From contig NC_047064.1 in NCBI RefSeq assembly GCF_902459465.1, positions 8,315,374 through 8,379,373 on the forward strand: 64,000 nt of DNA, given 5' to 3'. The translations under genes and the position numbers were made by a program. The stretch comes from Asterias rubens (lineage: Eukaryota > Echinodermata > Asteroidea > Forcipulatida > Asteriidae). The notes under the pieces are model-generated. The model was not told where the DNA came from and ran no database searches. It saw only the letters and a list, made by a program, of their open reading frames with translations. Each line of letters opens with the position of its first letter. Within the stretch, counting starts at the first letter, position 1. Below are positions 1-12,300 of the stretch, piece after piece.

Positions 1-853
1 TGTTCATGGTCATAATCAATAGACCGATTGCGCTCAGTGCCTCACGTGACAATAGTGGGTAAAATGTAAACAAACACGGCGTACTGCATATAAACGTGCT
101 ATAAGAAGACATGATTACTGTTACAAGGCGATTAAGCTGCGGTTGCTTTGTGTTTTTGTTTGCGATTTACTCTCATGTTTTTGTTCAATAAACCCTCAAT
201 TCTCGAAATCACTGAAGAGTATTCCGGAGTTTGTAACATGAGACCTTACCTGGCTGAACAATGCAAGTATTGGGTAAAACCAATAGTCCACCAACTAGGA
301 AATCCCACGCCATATTCACACGCTGCACGTGTTTGAGCACGGAAAGTGTGGTTTTACAATGCTGGCATTGTAATGATTTAGTAGCCAATATTTTCAATTA
401 AAATCTCCTGAAGAAGCTGCAAATTCGCTTTATTTTCACCGTCAAGTTATTTGACTAGAAGGGGTAGCTGTCAGCTAGAGTCGGATACCTTTGCGGTCGC
501 CCTTTGCCCAGCCGGCTTTACGCCGTGCACAGCGCAAAAGTCCAGTCTAACAATACTACGATAAGAAACTTTTTTGTAGTACAATACTTAAAATATAAAA
601 CAGCAAATTGAGATTTAAATCAATATCACAACATTTAACTTTAGAAAAGCGGCTTCGTTTTTAGTTAGAAGAGTTTTTATCGAAAATACAGCCGATTATG
701 GCCCATCGGTACGAATTTTCCCATTTTCTTTATTGTGCAGCTCTGATTGTCTATACCCATTATAGGTCACTTGATCACATGTGAACATTGATATTGCAAT
801 CGGTTCATTCCTCATACCGAGATGGCGCGCCCAAGTAAATGGGGAAAAAGCGT
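1..853. other. No gene recognised
   Basis: Only short open stretches without splice context occur here. I see no domain signature and no complete repeat. Confidence 0.5.
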
Positions 854-1000
854 TTAAAGGCACTGGACACTATTGGTAATTACTCAAACTAGGTGTTAGC
901 ACAAAAACTTACTTGGTAACGAACAACGGAGAGCTGTTGACAGTTTAACAAAATGTGAAAAACGGCTCCTTCTGAAGTAAAACGTAGTTTTTGAGATAAT
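854..1000 (-). mobile_element. TTAA MITE family 1, truncated copy
   Basis: Starts TTAAAGGCACTGGACACTAT and follows the family pattern (lines equivalent to gtaacgaacaacggagagctgttga) before diverging near 1000. The other terminus is not recognisable, so only one end is supported. Confidence 0.6.
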
Positions 1001-1657
1001 TATTATTAACTTCTCAATAAAATATTTGAACTGATTTTGAGACTTCACGCATAAAAAAACCATGTATAATTGTAGTGAGAGAGAGACAGATTGGATTTGA
1101 TTTTCCCAATCTAAGTTTTTTCCCGCCTTCATTAAACAAACTATTAAAGTGAAACGCAGCAAATGTTGGAACATCAGGTAAAATCAGTAATTCGCAAAGG
1201 GGATCCATAACTTGGCCACTGACAATTCAAAATTACAACATTTGTTTATACATTAATACAAGGGAAACATATGGTCTAACAAACACATGGCACTGTGGCG
1301 AATAGAAAGAAAGACAACTATTCACTGGGAAAATGGCCCCGATAAAATATGTCTGTAAGCCAAACTCTTTCATACCTCTTGAACTAAAATTGTTAAAGAG
1401 ACGCAGTTTGTACCTGCGTTGTTATTATCATATCCCTGCATCATGATTTTAAAGTGTTAGGGCGACTTCTACACTTCTTGATTGCGCAAATGACAAGTAT
1501 ATGCATGCATGATTCGATACGTTATCAACAGCCCCCCTAAGTGGAATTTTGTGCACAGAACTGTCGGAGAAAAAAACTCTAAACAAAACGGCTTAATACG
1601 ACCCCAGTTTAATGTCAACGTTTAGAACTTATACGCTTTCACATGATTGTTGTTTGA

Positions 1658-2113
1658 TTAAAGACACTCTAAAACATTGGTAATTGTCAAAGACCAGTCA
1701 TCACACTTAAGATATGCATATGTGACAGGTATGAAACATGCCCGCCTTATTTTGGGGTTTAACAACTTTAGTTTCCTCCTTTAACTAATTTTGTTAACCA
1801 AACGCCCCCAACGTCAGGTTTTCGGGTGCTCCCAATTTCAATGAAGACAGACAGCCGTCTAACAGTGTTTTGAATATATTCATAATTTCAGATTGGTATT
1901 AACAGAGAGCCGAGATCCTCAGAAGTCTATTACACGACCTATTATCGAAATGAGTGTCACACATACAAAAACACCTGTGAAAATTTAGTCAGAGGAAGCT
2001 GTTTTGTTTTTTTTGTTTTTTTTAACAATTTTATACTATCAACAACTCTCCACTACTCGGTACAAGTTTCTATGCTAACAGTTATTTTGAGTAACTATCA
2101 ATAGTGCATTTAA
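1658..2113 (+). mobile_element. TTAA MITE family 1, diverged copy
   Basis: Begins ttaaagacactc, continues attggtaattgtcaaagacc, and ends ttttgagtaactatcaatag then tgcatttaa. The middle is poorly conserved, so this is an old or internally altered copy. Confidence 0.6.
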
Positions 2114-2220
2114 AACTGGACACGTAATTAACTAAAACGTACTTGCTGTCTGGCTGCAGTACCGGTGGGTCATCGTTTGGTTTTTACGAATTAATTGCCG
2201 CATAATAGCATAAAATCTCC

Positions 2221-2327
2221 CCAACCGTCTGCGCAAGAAGGTGGTGCCGTATATCTAGTACAAGAAGAGTCGTAAATGCATGTTCTGCAGTCGCATGGCT
2301 GGGTGACAGTATCACAGTCATACCCTG
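2221..2327 (-). pseudogene. Possible EGF remnant next to the DSL relic
   Basis: Read on the minus strand after a TTTCAG acceptor, the frame gives GYDCDTVTQPC, DCRTC and IYDSSC. This resembles the start of the first EGF exon of genes A and B (GEQCD..., GLDCDV...). It lies about 570 bp downstream of the DSL relic in the expected order. The similarity is short and cysteine-driven, so this is tentative. Confidence 0.35.
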
Positions 2328-2896
2328 AAAAAAACTATGTCTTTCACAATGTTAACCAGTAGTCTAATTTTAGCGAATATAAACGAGTTCTCAACGTTTG
2401 CCATCACGGACAGGTACCCTAAATTTTGCCACGCCAATTTCGCTAATTCGACGGTTCAGCTTACCGTTAGCAAACAAACAAATGGGTATATTTATTATCA
2501 TTACATACAAATTCAAACAGGTAGCCCAAAGGCGAAACTCGATTCAAGGTACACAGTTAAAAGATTTTTTTTAAATGCATCAAAATGTTACAAAGTTATT
2601 ACAAAGATAGGCTACAGCGTTGTACAGTAAATTAAGAAGAGTAAGGTAAAACAAAATGTATTTAGGGCAGATAAATTGGTGGCGAAATGCGGGAAAATAT
2701 CAAAGCGTTCAACAAAATGTTTCAGTATGTGGTGTGAAACGAGTTAATAACAAAACATAAATTGATGTCTGGTTATTAAATAAACAAAATTGTCAGTTTC
2801 GCAAGATCCTCAATCTTTTTGGATGAAAGTATAGGTGTTAATTTATTACAAGGCGTTTTGCATTTTGGTATATAGCCGTTTCAGATAAAAACGTAC

Positions 2897-3039
2897 CTTG
2901 TCAGCCTGGTTTACAGACAACATCCCTGTAGTCTGGTCACACGTGTAATGCCATACCCGTCGACCCGTGGAGAACAGTATATGCTGCAGTACGAGTTGTA
3001 ATAGTTGATATTACAATAGACCTTCAACTGGATACAAAG
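2897..3039 (-). pseudogene. Degenerate DSL exon, relic of a third ligand gene
   Basis: On the minus strand this stretch aligns along its whole length with the DSL exon of gene A. It keeps an ACAG acceptor, segments equivalent to LKVYCNINYYNSYCSIYCSP, and a donor CAAG|gtacgt. Compared with the 146-bp exon it is 143 bp long. One base is missing near the FQV codons and another within the YGHY codons, so the frame breaks and a stop follows. The intact splice borders argue for a decayed genomic copy rather than a processed pseudogene. I found no convincing copies of the other exons nearby apart from a weak EGF-like stretch at 2221..2327. Confidence 0.78.
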
Positions 3040-3553
3040 CTGTTGAGAAGTGGACTATTTAACCGTTGTGTTTTTCAGCATTCCGTCGAAAAGATTTTAA
3101 GGCTTTGTTCATGTACGTATGCTCCCGTAAAACAAATCATCTGGTGCCTGATGATGGCGTGGTAACTCTCTCCTCTCTCACTGTGTATTCATTGTCATTA
3201 TGGAATCTCGGGAATTCTTTGGGAAATGTACAATGGGCGTGTCTCTGTACACGAGGGGCAGGGGGCTCCCTGTTCCACATAACGGACAGTACAACAAATG
3301 CGACAGCTAGTTGACCTCGAATGACATTTGCCAAAATAACGGCAGACTGTTTACCGCTGATACTTGTTGAACCCTACCATAAAGTACTCCTGTGAAAAAT
3401 GTTTTTAAAATTGTGCAGAATGATTTTTCAAATATAATAATTGCCTTACTTTCTGCAAATAAAGTTCATACAGAAACCATGTATGCATAGTAGCATCCCC
3501 GCAACCGTCCGATGTGAGTCGACGTTTGCAAAGAAGAGGGCCAAGGCACTTAC

Positions 3554-3935
3554 TTAAAGACATTGGACACTTTCGGTAAACAGTATTGTCCAAAAGTCCA
3601 CACTTCGTGTATCACAACTTCTATATAAAATAACAAACCTGTGGAAATTTAGGCTTAATCGGTCTACGGAGTCGGGAGAAAATAACGGGGAAACCCACCC
3701 TTGTTTCCGCACGTTTCGCCGTGTCATGACATGTGTTTACTGTAAATCCGTAATTCTCGCTGTCGAGAATTGATAGTTGTTTTAATGTTTTCTCAAAAAG
3801 TAAAGCATTTCATGGAATAATATTTCAAGAGAAGTCTTTTACCATTACCTTCTGCGAACCCTGTAAGTTATTTGTAAATCTGTGAACTTTTATCTTATTT
3901 TTTTTTCTGTTCCGAAAGTGTATAATGGCTTTTAA
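3554..3935 (-). mobile_element. TTAA MITE family 2 (TTTCGGT type)
   Basis: Starts ttaaagacattggacacttt and ends gaaagtgtataatggctttt then aa. Shared internal blocks are the ctcgagaattgatag-type palindrome and the segment complementary to gatgaccgattgagcc. Other members are at 11444, 40349 and 59007. Confidence 0.75.
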
Positions 3936-4892
3936 ATGCCCGGTAGACCTATGTATTTTTAACATGCCGATAATTTAACTACTTCCAAGTTTGCCTGTGG
4001 TTTTTAGCAAGAAATGTATCCTCTTTACAAATTCCGAAGATTCCCAGAACACTGCTGACACAATCACTACACCATAGTTGGGTTAAAATGGCTCTATTTC
4101 AGCATCGGTTTTATCATAGTTGCCATTTAGACCGATGATAACGGAGAGCCATCGCCCCAACAATGTGGGCTATTCACACGGCACATTGAGTACCGAGTGC
4201 TCAGGACGGGTTCAACAATGACATGATGGTGAAGCAGAGTTCATGAATTCAGATGTACATCAAAAGTCAAAAGGCTGTCGCATTAGGCATACTCTTGGAA
4301 ACTCTGTTGGAAAACTGTCCATATCCTGCTATAAATTTATTGTTCACGAAGTTTCGCTAAAAGGGGAATATCTCGTTCGAGTAAATTATATACTATTGTA
4401 TTCATAATTAATGCGCAAAACAATAACAATACAGCAGCACACACGGACAGCAGCGCACAGCAGCAAAACCAACAGCAGTGTTAGCAGCGCACAACATTAA
4501 CAGCATGAACAACAATAACTACATGAATTGTACAACAATCCCCAGAAAAAGTAACACTGGTAGAAACAAAGAAACACATGTTTCAGTCATTTGATGTTTC
4601 ATTCATTGTTATAAGCCACCGGAACAGGAAAACCCGCTACATAGAAACTGACCTGAATTTAATAAGGTCGAGTATAAATCTGACACGGAACGTACATAAT
4701 TTTGCATATCAAGATCAGTTCATCCCATGATAAAACGATCGTTTTGAAACCTCTCGTTGATACCTCAAAAAGCCATGCTTCGACCCCCACCGTATCAAGT
4801 ATTGTGCCGTGCGGTATAGTATCTATGCAGTACGTGAGTTAAGAGCGGGCCGGTGCTTGCGTTAAAAAGCTTATCCCATGTTTTAAAGAGGG
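3936..4892. other. No gene recognised; CAG-rich patch
   Basis: A cagcagcacac / cagcagcgcacagcag patch at about 4430-4490 is the only local structure. No coding exon could be supported. Confidence 0.5.
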
Positions 4893-5277
4893 TTAAAGGC
4901 AGTGGACACTATTGGTAATTACTCAAAATAATTGTTAGCATAAAACCTTACTTGGTAACAAGTAATAGGGAACGGTTGATAGTGTAAAGCATTGTGACAA
5001 ACGGCTCCCTCTGAAGTAATGTAGTTTTCGAGAAAGAAGCAATTTTCCACGAATTTGATTTCGAGACCTCAGATTTAGAATTTGTGGTCTCGAAATCAAG
5101 CATCTGAAAACGCACAACTTTGGGTGACAATGGTGTTTTTCTTTCATTATTATTTCGCAACTTCGACGACCGATTGAGCTCAATTTTCCACAGGTTTGTT
5201 ATTTTATGCATATGTTGAGATACACCAACTGCGAAGACTAGTCTTTCACAATTACCAATAGTGTCCAATGTCTTTAA
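4893..5277 (-). mobile_element. TTAA MITE family 1, near-complete copy
   Basis: Both termini are visible: ttaaaggcagtggacactat at the left and accaatagtgtccaatgtct then ttaa at the right. The central palindrome (ctcgaaatcaag ... cctcagattt) is present. This copy is 385 bp. Confidence 0.88.
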
Positions 5278-6313
5278 ATTGGACACGTAAATATTGTATG
5301 GCTACTTGAAGCAGATGAAATAAAGTTTATATACCAATAACATTTAGTTTTATTGACAGTTGAGTTATCATAAAAAGCAGCTATTTATCATGTCGTGTTT
5401 TGACAGTTTTAGCCTAATTTTCCGAGGTCCTGTAAACTTTGGCTTCAGTATTTTTTATTATTTCCTTGTCAGAAAATTTAAAAAGGTCAAACAAATAGTG
5501 TAAAAGTGAAAGTTCCACCAACTATAGGCAATTCACACATTATGATGTTGTGCACGGAAAATGTGGTTTTAAATTGCCCTCATTGTAATGATTTTGGTGT
5601 CAATATTTACAATAAAGAGGCTGCAAATTCCTTTGTTTTGACCCTCAGATTATTTGTTTAGAAGGGGTATAGCTGTTAGCTATGGTCCGACAACTTCGCG
5701 GTCTTCCATGGCATAGTCCGACTTCACGCCGTGCAGAACGCAAAATCCCCGGCGCGTGAGTTCGCTCAAACCTCGGTAATTTAGGTAGTCTACCCAATAC
5801 TCTCAAATGAGACCTGGATTTATCAAAGAGAAAATGTGACTTAAATCAATATCATAATATTTAACTTTTGACAGAAATTGCAATTGATACCATTTAGTGC
5901 AAACCATTGTAAGAGTTGGAATCAAACTAAGGCAAAAATAATGAATCTATACCCAGTGCAGTCGCAGTTTCAATGTGGCAAACGTGTTTGTAAAACTCGT
6001 GACGAACACACTTGACCCTAAAATATTCGCTGCTACTTAACGCCAATAAAGAAATAAAAATTACAGACCACGTCCTCAAAATAGATTGTGAAGTACACAT
6101 TGTAACGCCCCTTAGCATAGAAACAAATAACAAACATTTAGTAAACGTACTCTTCATTTATGGCTTTCGGCAAGTTTCGATCTTTATGTGAGACAATAAT
6201 TATTGCTGCTAGTTTCTCTGAGCATTGGTTGTTACTGTACGTCTGACTAAGCTGTTCCTAATACATCGTTGTCGTGTTTTCATTTTGATCGGGTTGTTTC
6301 GTCTACAATCGCT
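5278..6313. other. Upstream region of gene A, no motif recognised
   Basis: This kilobase precedes the first coding exon of gene A and should hold its promoter and 5' untranslated region. I see no convincing TATA box or other core element. A stretch at about 5510-5710 resembles 300-700 (gtggttttacaatgctggcattg versus gtggttttaaattgccctcattg), so it may be a dispersed repeat. Confidence 0.4.
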
Positions 6314-9300
6314 ATGGACTCATTCAAGTTTGTTTCATTATTGATGATATCTATCCACGTAAGTCACATACTAATTATTGCTTTTAAAACTACTTACTCG
6401 TTCAATGCAAGCTGGTAGATGATGTACTATGCTGCCGGCTACTGAGCTATCTGCACGAAATGTCGTTCATTATTGTTTTAATTTTTAGTTTTGAAAGATA
6501 GATGATTATGCTGTTCGTGATTACCTGATTATGCTGTTTTTCCGTAAAAAAAAATGAAGTCATATAATTATGGGAAAACTGTCTTTAAGATCTAAACCTA
6601 ACATACTTGTCCACAAGTCTACCTACGGCCCAGTTTGATATAGTCAAACCTACATGTTTTGTTGCATGAACTAAAATAGGTATGTGTTGTGGTGAAGTCA
6701 AGTGCTGTGATATCATTCAAACTGAAAAGCTTCAGCAACCCCGACCACTCGGAGCTGGACGGAGGCTGTTGTGACCCACGTTTTTTCAGCTGTGGATCTT
6801 GTGATAACTACTTCCTGATCTGCCTTGATGATGCCATCCTGGGGTAATATTTTTGTTTCAAAAGCAGGGTTTTACGCTTTAAATGGTCGACATTTAAAAT
6901 AGAACTTATTACTCTTACCGCCTGGCAACGCAAAAAAAAAAAAGAATTAAGATGAAGTGGTTGCTCTGAAAGAGTAACTTGTTGTTGCATGCAATTAAAT
7001 AGTTATATATAGGCATACAGGAAATGTCAACTAAAATATACATAATTTGATCAAAACGTTCGGCCTTCGTTTTACCAGAAAAATCAACTGATATTTTCTG
7101 TCGGGTGAGAATAGCAAACAAAAAGTAGCCTACGCATACGGGATTTGGGGCATTCCATTGTGAGGTAACATAATATACTGCTACCCATAATAATACAGAC
7201 CATGTCCCAATTTCATAGAGCCGCTTAACGGCAGGCAATGTTTGTATTGCTTAATGTGGCAAACACAGTTCCTTAAACATTACTATCCATGCTAAACGTA
7301 CACCTGTTTTACGATCCTAGGCACGTAAACAAACTGCGCGCGCAAGATTTTAGATCGTTTGCTTTAGCAAAAAAGAAGAAGGTAGGCCCCCTTATGACAC
7401 AAGGGGGCGATATAAATGCAGAGTGACGATAAAAAAATTCATCGCCTTCTATGTCTTGTAAAATGTACTATTTGTAATGGTTCAAAGCGCCCCTTGAAAG
7501 GTTTACACACTAACCTGACAGTAAATAAGAAGACAATACACTGCGCAACATTTCTGAAGCATTTTAGACACTCGTCCGCTTCGCTCAGCTACAAATACAA
7601 ACACACGTAAAATGCACACCGCTGCGCGTCACACCTCCATGGTCACACTTACATTGTTTTGCAGTTATGTTGCACTGTGTGCATAGCCCAATTGCATATG
7701 GCTGCTTAACGGTAAGCAAATTTGTTTGCTTAACGTAGCAACCCTATTGCTTAAGCGTAGACCTATTTCACGAGCGGTTGCTAGCTTGAAAGTAAACAAA
7801 AAGAGAATACATTGTACAACATTTCTGAAGCATGTTATACATTATTTTACTTCGCTACACCTACCATACAAACACACGTACAGTACACACCGCTGTGCCG
7901 GTGTCAGATGCAATTGTGTCCGCCATGCAATACTGTCCGCCCGGACACTTCTGCATATGCAGTCGTGTCCGGGGTTATAAAAATACTGTCCAGCGGACAT
8001 AAACATGACAGTACATGTATGTGCGCGCGTAAGTAAGCTGAACATATTCACGTATTAAATGTTATTATTGCAGCGAAAACCCAACGGCCGAACATTTTCC
8101 ATGTCATTAATGACTCAAAAGGCACTTAGCTTGTAAACAATTGGCAAAAGGTGTTCCGTCGACCAAGGGCGTTTAATTTACTGCAAGGACGGTTTTCCAT
8201 GGGGCGGACACAACTGCATATGCAAATGTGTCCGGGCGGACACAATTGCATTATGCAGCAGCGTCTGGGCGGACACGATTGTTTATGCAAATCCGTCCGG
8301 CGAACATTATGGCATAGGCAATAATGTCCTCCGGATAGAAATTTGGCTTTTTGCTTGATTGCTTGCCGCTTTCAGCAAGAAACATTGCTTAACCAAGGCT
8401 ACGAAATAAAACATTTGCTAGGTGCGCACGTTAAGCACAAAATCGACCACTAAGCAGCTCTATGAAATTGGACCCATGTGTGTACCTACATTTTCAGGTA
8501 GACTTTAAAACAATACGCAGTTTCACGGAGGCCAACCAAAAATGCACTACATGTCTAGTTACTAAAATTGTTGCTCTTCTTAACTATTTCAGTTTTTATT
8601 TGTTTGTGTAGATGTCTTAATCGGTTTTGGAAGAATTTGGCATTATACATAACGATGCTCTTATTGATGTTTTTTCTTTATTTTCTTCCACAACTGCATA
8701 ATACAGATCGAACGATTTCAGCGACTGTGGCATACGGACCATCGAGACTGACGTTGTTTACACAGATAATGATGAGTTCAACTTTCCCGCCATAGTGCCA
8801 GACGACATCCCAAACCCACTGGCCATTAGCGTCTTGAGATGGCAGGTGAGAACTGGAAATATTCAAGTAGTTAAAAATCCTGCTAGATAAAATTAGCAGG
8901 ATACCAGTCACAGATTGTGACATGGTAGTTTGGTTGGTAACTTTGTTCTGGTTAGCATAGTTTTCTGTTGTGCTTAGCCCCGATCTTACTCTAGTGGAGC
9001 ATACCTTTTCAGTGGAATGAGCTGATTGTGTTTTTTCCAACTTCAAATCATTGAAACCAAACCGAGGATGAAAAAAAAACGTACGTTTCCTATTTGCATG
9101 TACAATGACGTGGTGTCCCTCTGACACCCCGGTTCAAACACCACCTGGTACTATGTGCATTGGGTTTTAATATTATACCTGACTGCCATGGTTTTCTCTG
9201 AAACAACTCGTTTGGGGTCTTCCTCCCACAATCATGTGAAACTGAAACTTCAATCGTTGTCTCTTCCCCGTGGAGTTTATGGGATTAAATTCAAGAGTAC

Positions 9301-12300
9301 TTTTATATCTTACTAGGTGAATATTTTGTTTCCAAAATGGTATTGTTTTAACCTTTTTTTCCTCGTAACTTATCTCTATTCAGGGAGGAATGCGAGTAAA
9401 ATTACAAGTTTGGGATGACGATGGAAATGGTGATGACTTAATTGACGAGTCATTCTTGAACATCGTTCAAAGTGCAGCCGTTTCGCAGTCAAGTGCCCAA
9501 TGGACAGAATACAACATGGGAACACACACGCAGTAAGTAGTGTTTAAAGGAACACGTTGCCTTGGATCGGTCGAGTTGGTCTTTGAAAGGTGTACGTAAC
9601 CGTTTGGTATAGAATGCATATGATTAGAAATTTTATATTTTTAAAGTAGAATCAAATGATCCACACAAGTATCACTCGAAATTGCGTGGTTTTCCTTTTA
9701 CCTCGTCGACAAACACGGTCGGCCATTGTATGGAGTCAAATTTTTGACTCCAATAAATGGCCGACCGTGTTAGTTCACAGAGTAACAGGAAAACCACGCA
9801 ATTTCGAGGCAAATGTGTGTGGATCATTGTGCTCTACTCTTTAAACATCGATCTCACCATATGCATTTTATAACAAACGGTTACAGACGCTTTTAAAAGA
9901 CCAACTCGACCGATCCAAGGCAACGTGTTCCTTTAAGTGGTCAAGTTAGCGCATATAACACGTATTCTCTTCTCTTCATAAAGACTTGAAATTGGGCTCT
10001 CTGAAGTTTGCTCTGGTTGTCCCATATGACTTCACTTTTTTTCAAACGCTTATAAAGAATAACTTCATACAAATATCGCATCATAAATAAAGCTGCTTCA
10101 TATAGGCCAGTTAAATCCATTGGACACTTTCTGAACAGAACAAAAATTTAAAGTTCACAGATTTACAAATAACTGATCTGCCTTTCTCCCCTAAAGGGAC
10201 AGGGCCCGCGCAGTGGCTAGGGTTCGAGACAGGGGGGATGTGCTCGCTCTGGGTCGGAGGCCACTCCACAAGGGTTCTATATGGCAAAGGGGAGGGGCCA
10301 ATGTGTGCCATTAACTGAACCGGCGCCTTAATGCCTGACATACCGGAGCGTAACCTTTTATATTTTTCCACCAGATTAAAATTGCAATATTATTTTTGTT
10401 TTTTCAAACATAATTTTATGTCGTTGCGGTACCCACTGACAAAACATAATATTCGAACAGCCTCATTTCCCGGGCAACCTCGGTAGTCTAGTTGGTAAGA
10501 CACTGCTCTAGAATTGCAAGGGTCATGGGTTCGAATCCCACCCAAGTAACATGTGTATGATTTTTTTTTTTTTTTTACTCGACTCGGAAAAGTGCTGGAT
10601 ATACAGTGCTAACACACATCGATGTATGGGTAAAAACCCAAATAAATTTTCTCTATATATTTATTTATTTAGTTAGTTATTTATTATGATTATTATTGGT
10701 ATTATTTATCACGCATACTGGTATGACTGGTAATTATCCGGATTTTCGATGATATTAAACTCAAAAACGTAATCACCTTTTGAAATGAAATGTTCACAGT
10801 TTGGTTTTATTGTTTGCATCTACGTTTCGATTTAAGATTAAAACTATCGAGCGGTTTTAAAAACCATATTATTAACTTTCGCTATAGGCCTATAGGCCTA
10901 TGGTCAGTTTTGAAATTGATCCCCCTTCATTTTATTCTGACTTTCTGTTTACAGATTCACATTCCAGGTGAAGGTGAACTGTGTCAGAAACTATTATAAT
11001 TCGGACTGCAGCGTGTACTGTTCTCCACGGGACGACGCGTATGGGCATTACACGTGTGATCAGACTACTGGGGCTAAGCTATGCAAACCTGGCTGGCAAG
11101 GTATGGTTTACCTATCTTGAAATACTATTATATATTATTGTGCATCCCCAGTCATGATTTATGTTCCGAAAGCCCAAAGGAAACATAATTTGTCAACACT
11201 TATTGATGTGGTAATAGTAGTTGTAGTAGAGCCAATGCTTTAGAATAAATTTAAGCCCATTTGCTGGTTAGAAAGTGGTCTATACACACGCTCATTGAGT
11301 CAGCATTTGAAACAAATTTAAACAAAACTAGCCAACAAAATGGAAGGGTACGTTTTTTATCTTTGAATAAATTTATACGGTTTGCTTGTCAATTCATGAT
11401 TTCTGTGTCAAAAGTATAAACAAATTAAATACAAAAAAAACACTTAAAGCCATTAGACACTTTCGGTACAGAAAAAAAATCACAGATTTACAAATAACTT
11501 ACAGGGTTTACAGAAGGTTATGGTGAAAGACTTCTCGTGAAATATTATTCCATGAATGCATTACTTTTTGAGAAAACATTAAAACAATATCAATTCTCGA
11601 TATCGAGAATTACGGATTTTGTTTAAACACATGTCACGACACGGCGAAACGTGCGGAAACAATTGGGTGGGGTTTCCCGTTATTTCTTCCCGCTCTGATG
11701 ACCGATTGAGCCTAAATTTTCACAGGTTTGTTATTTTATATAGAAGCTGTGACACACGAAGTGTGGGCCTTGGACAATACTGTTTACCGAAAGTGTCCAA
11801 TTGCTTTAAAGGAACGTTAGAGAATTGGTAAGAAAACAAAATCGTAAAGATCACAGATTCACATCAAACTTACACGGTCTTGTGATGATGATAGCAGAAA
11901 ACATCCTTTGAAATATTTCTGCCTGAAATGTCATAATTTGATGAGAAATAACTAACTTAACCTTGCGTTTGGGGTTTATCGCTCAGTGAGCGTTTTATTC
12001 ATTTTTTTTGTTTGCACAAATGTCATGTAAAAAGTGTAATCGGCTTTGACTATTTTCTCGTGACCCAGATGGCCGATCGATCTCAAACTTCTACAGGTTT
12101 GTCAGTTTATGTATATGGTGGATTACCTAAAGTGCTTATACTGCCAGCAACTGTTTTGTTAGCAAAACCAATTCTGTAATGTTCCTTTTTTAAATGGGAC
12201 AATAGTATTTTTAGTATATAGCCAGCGCTTTAGATTATTTCAAGAACGTGGTTTTATACACGGTTCTGGAGTCAGCATGTGGAAAAACTAATTGAAACAG

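Noticed and set aside
10474-10550. Functional tRNA gene
   Set aside because: A and B boxes are present, but stems do not pair convincingly and a non-tRNA tail follows; better read as a SINE head.
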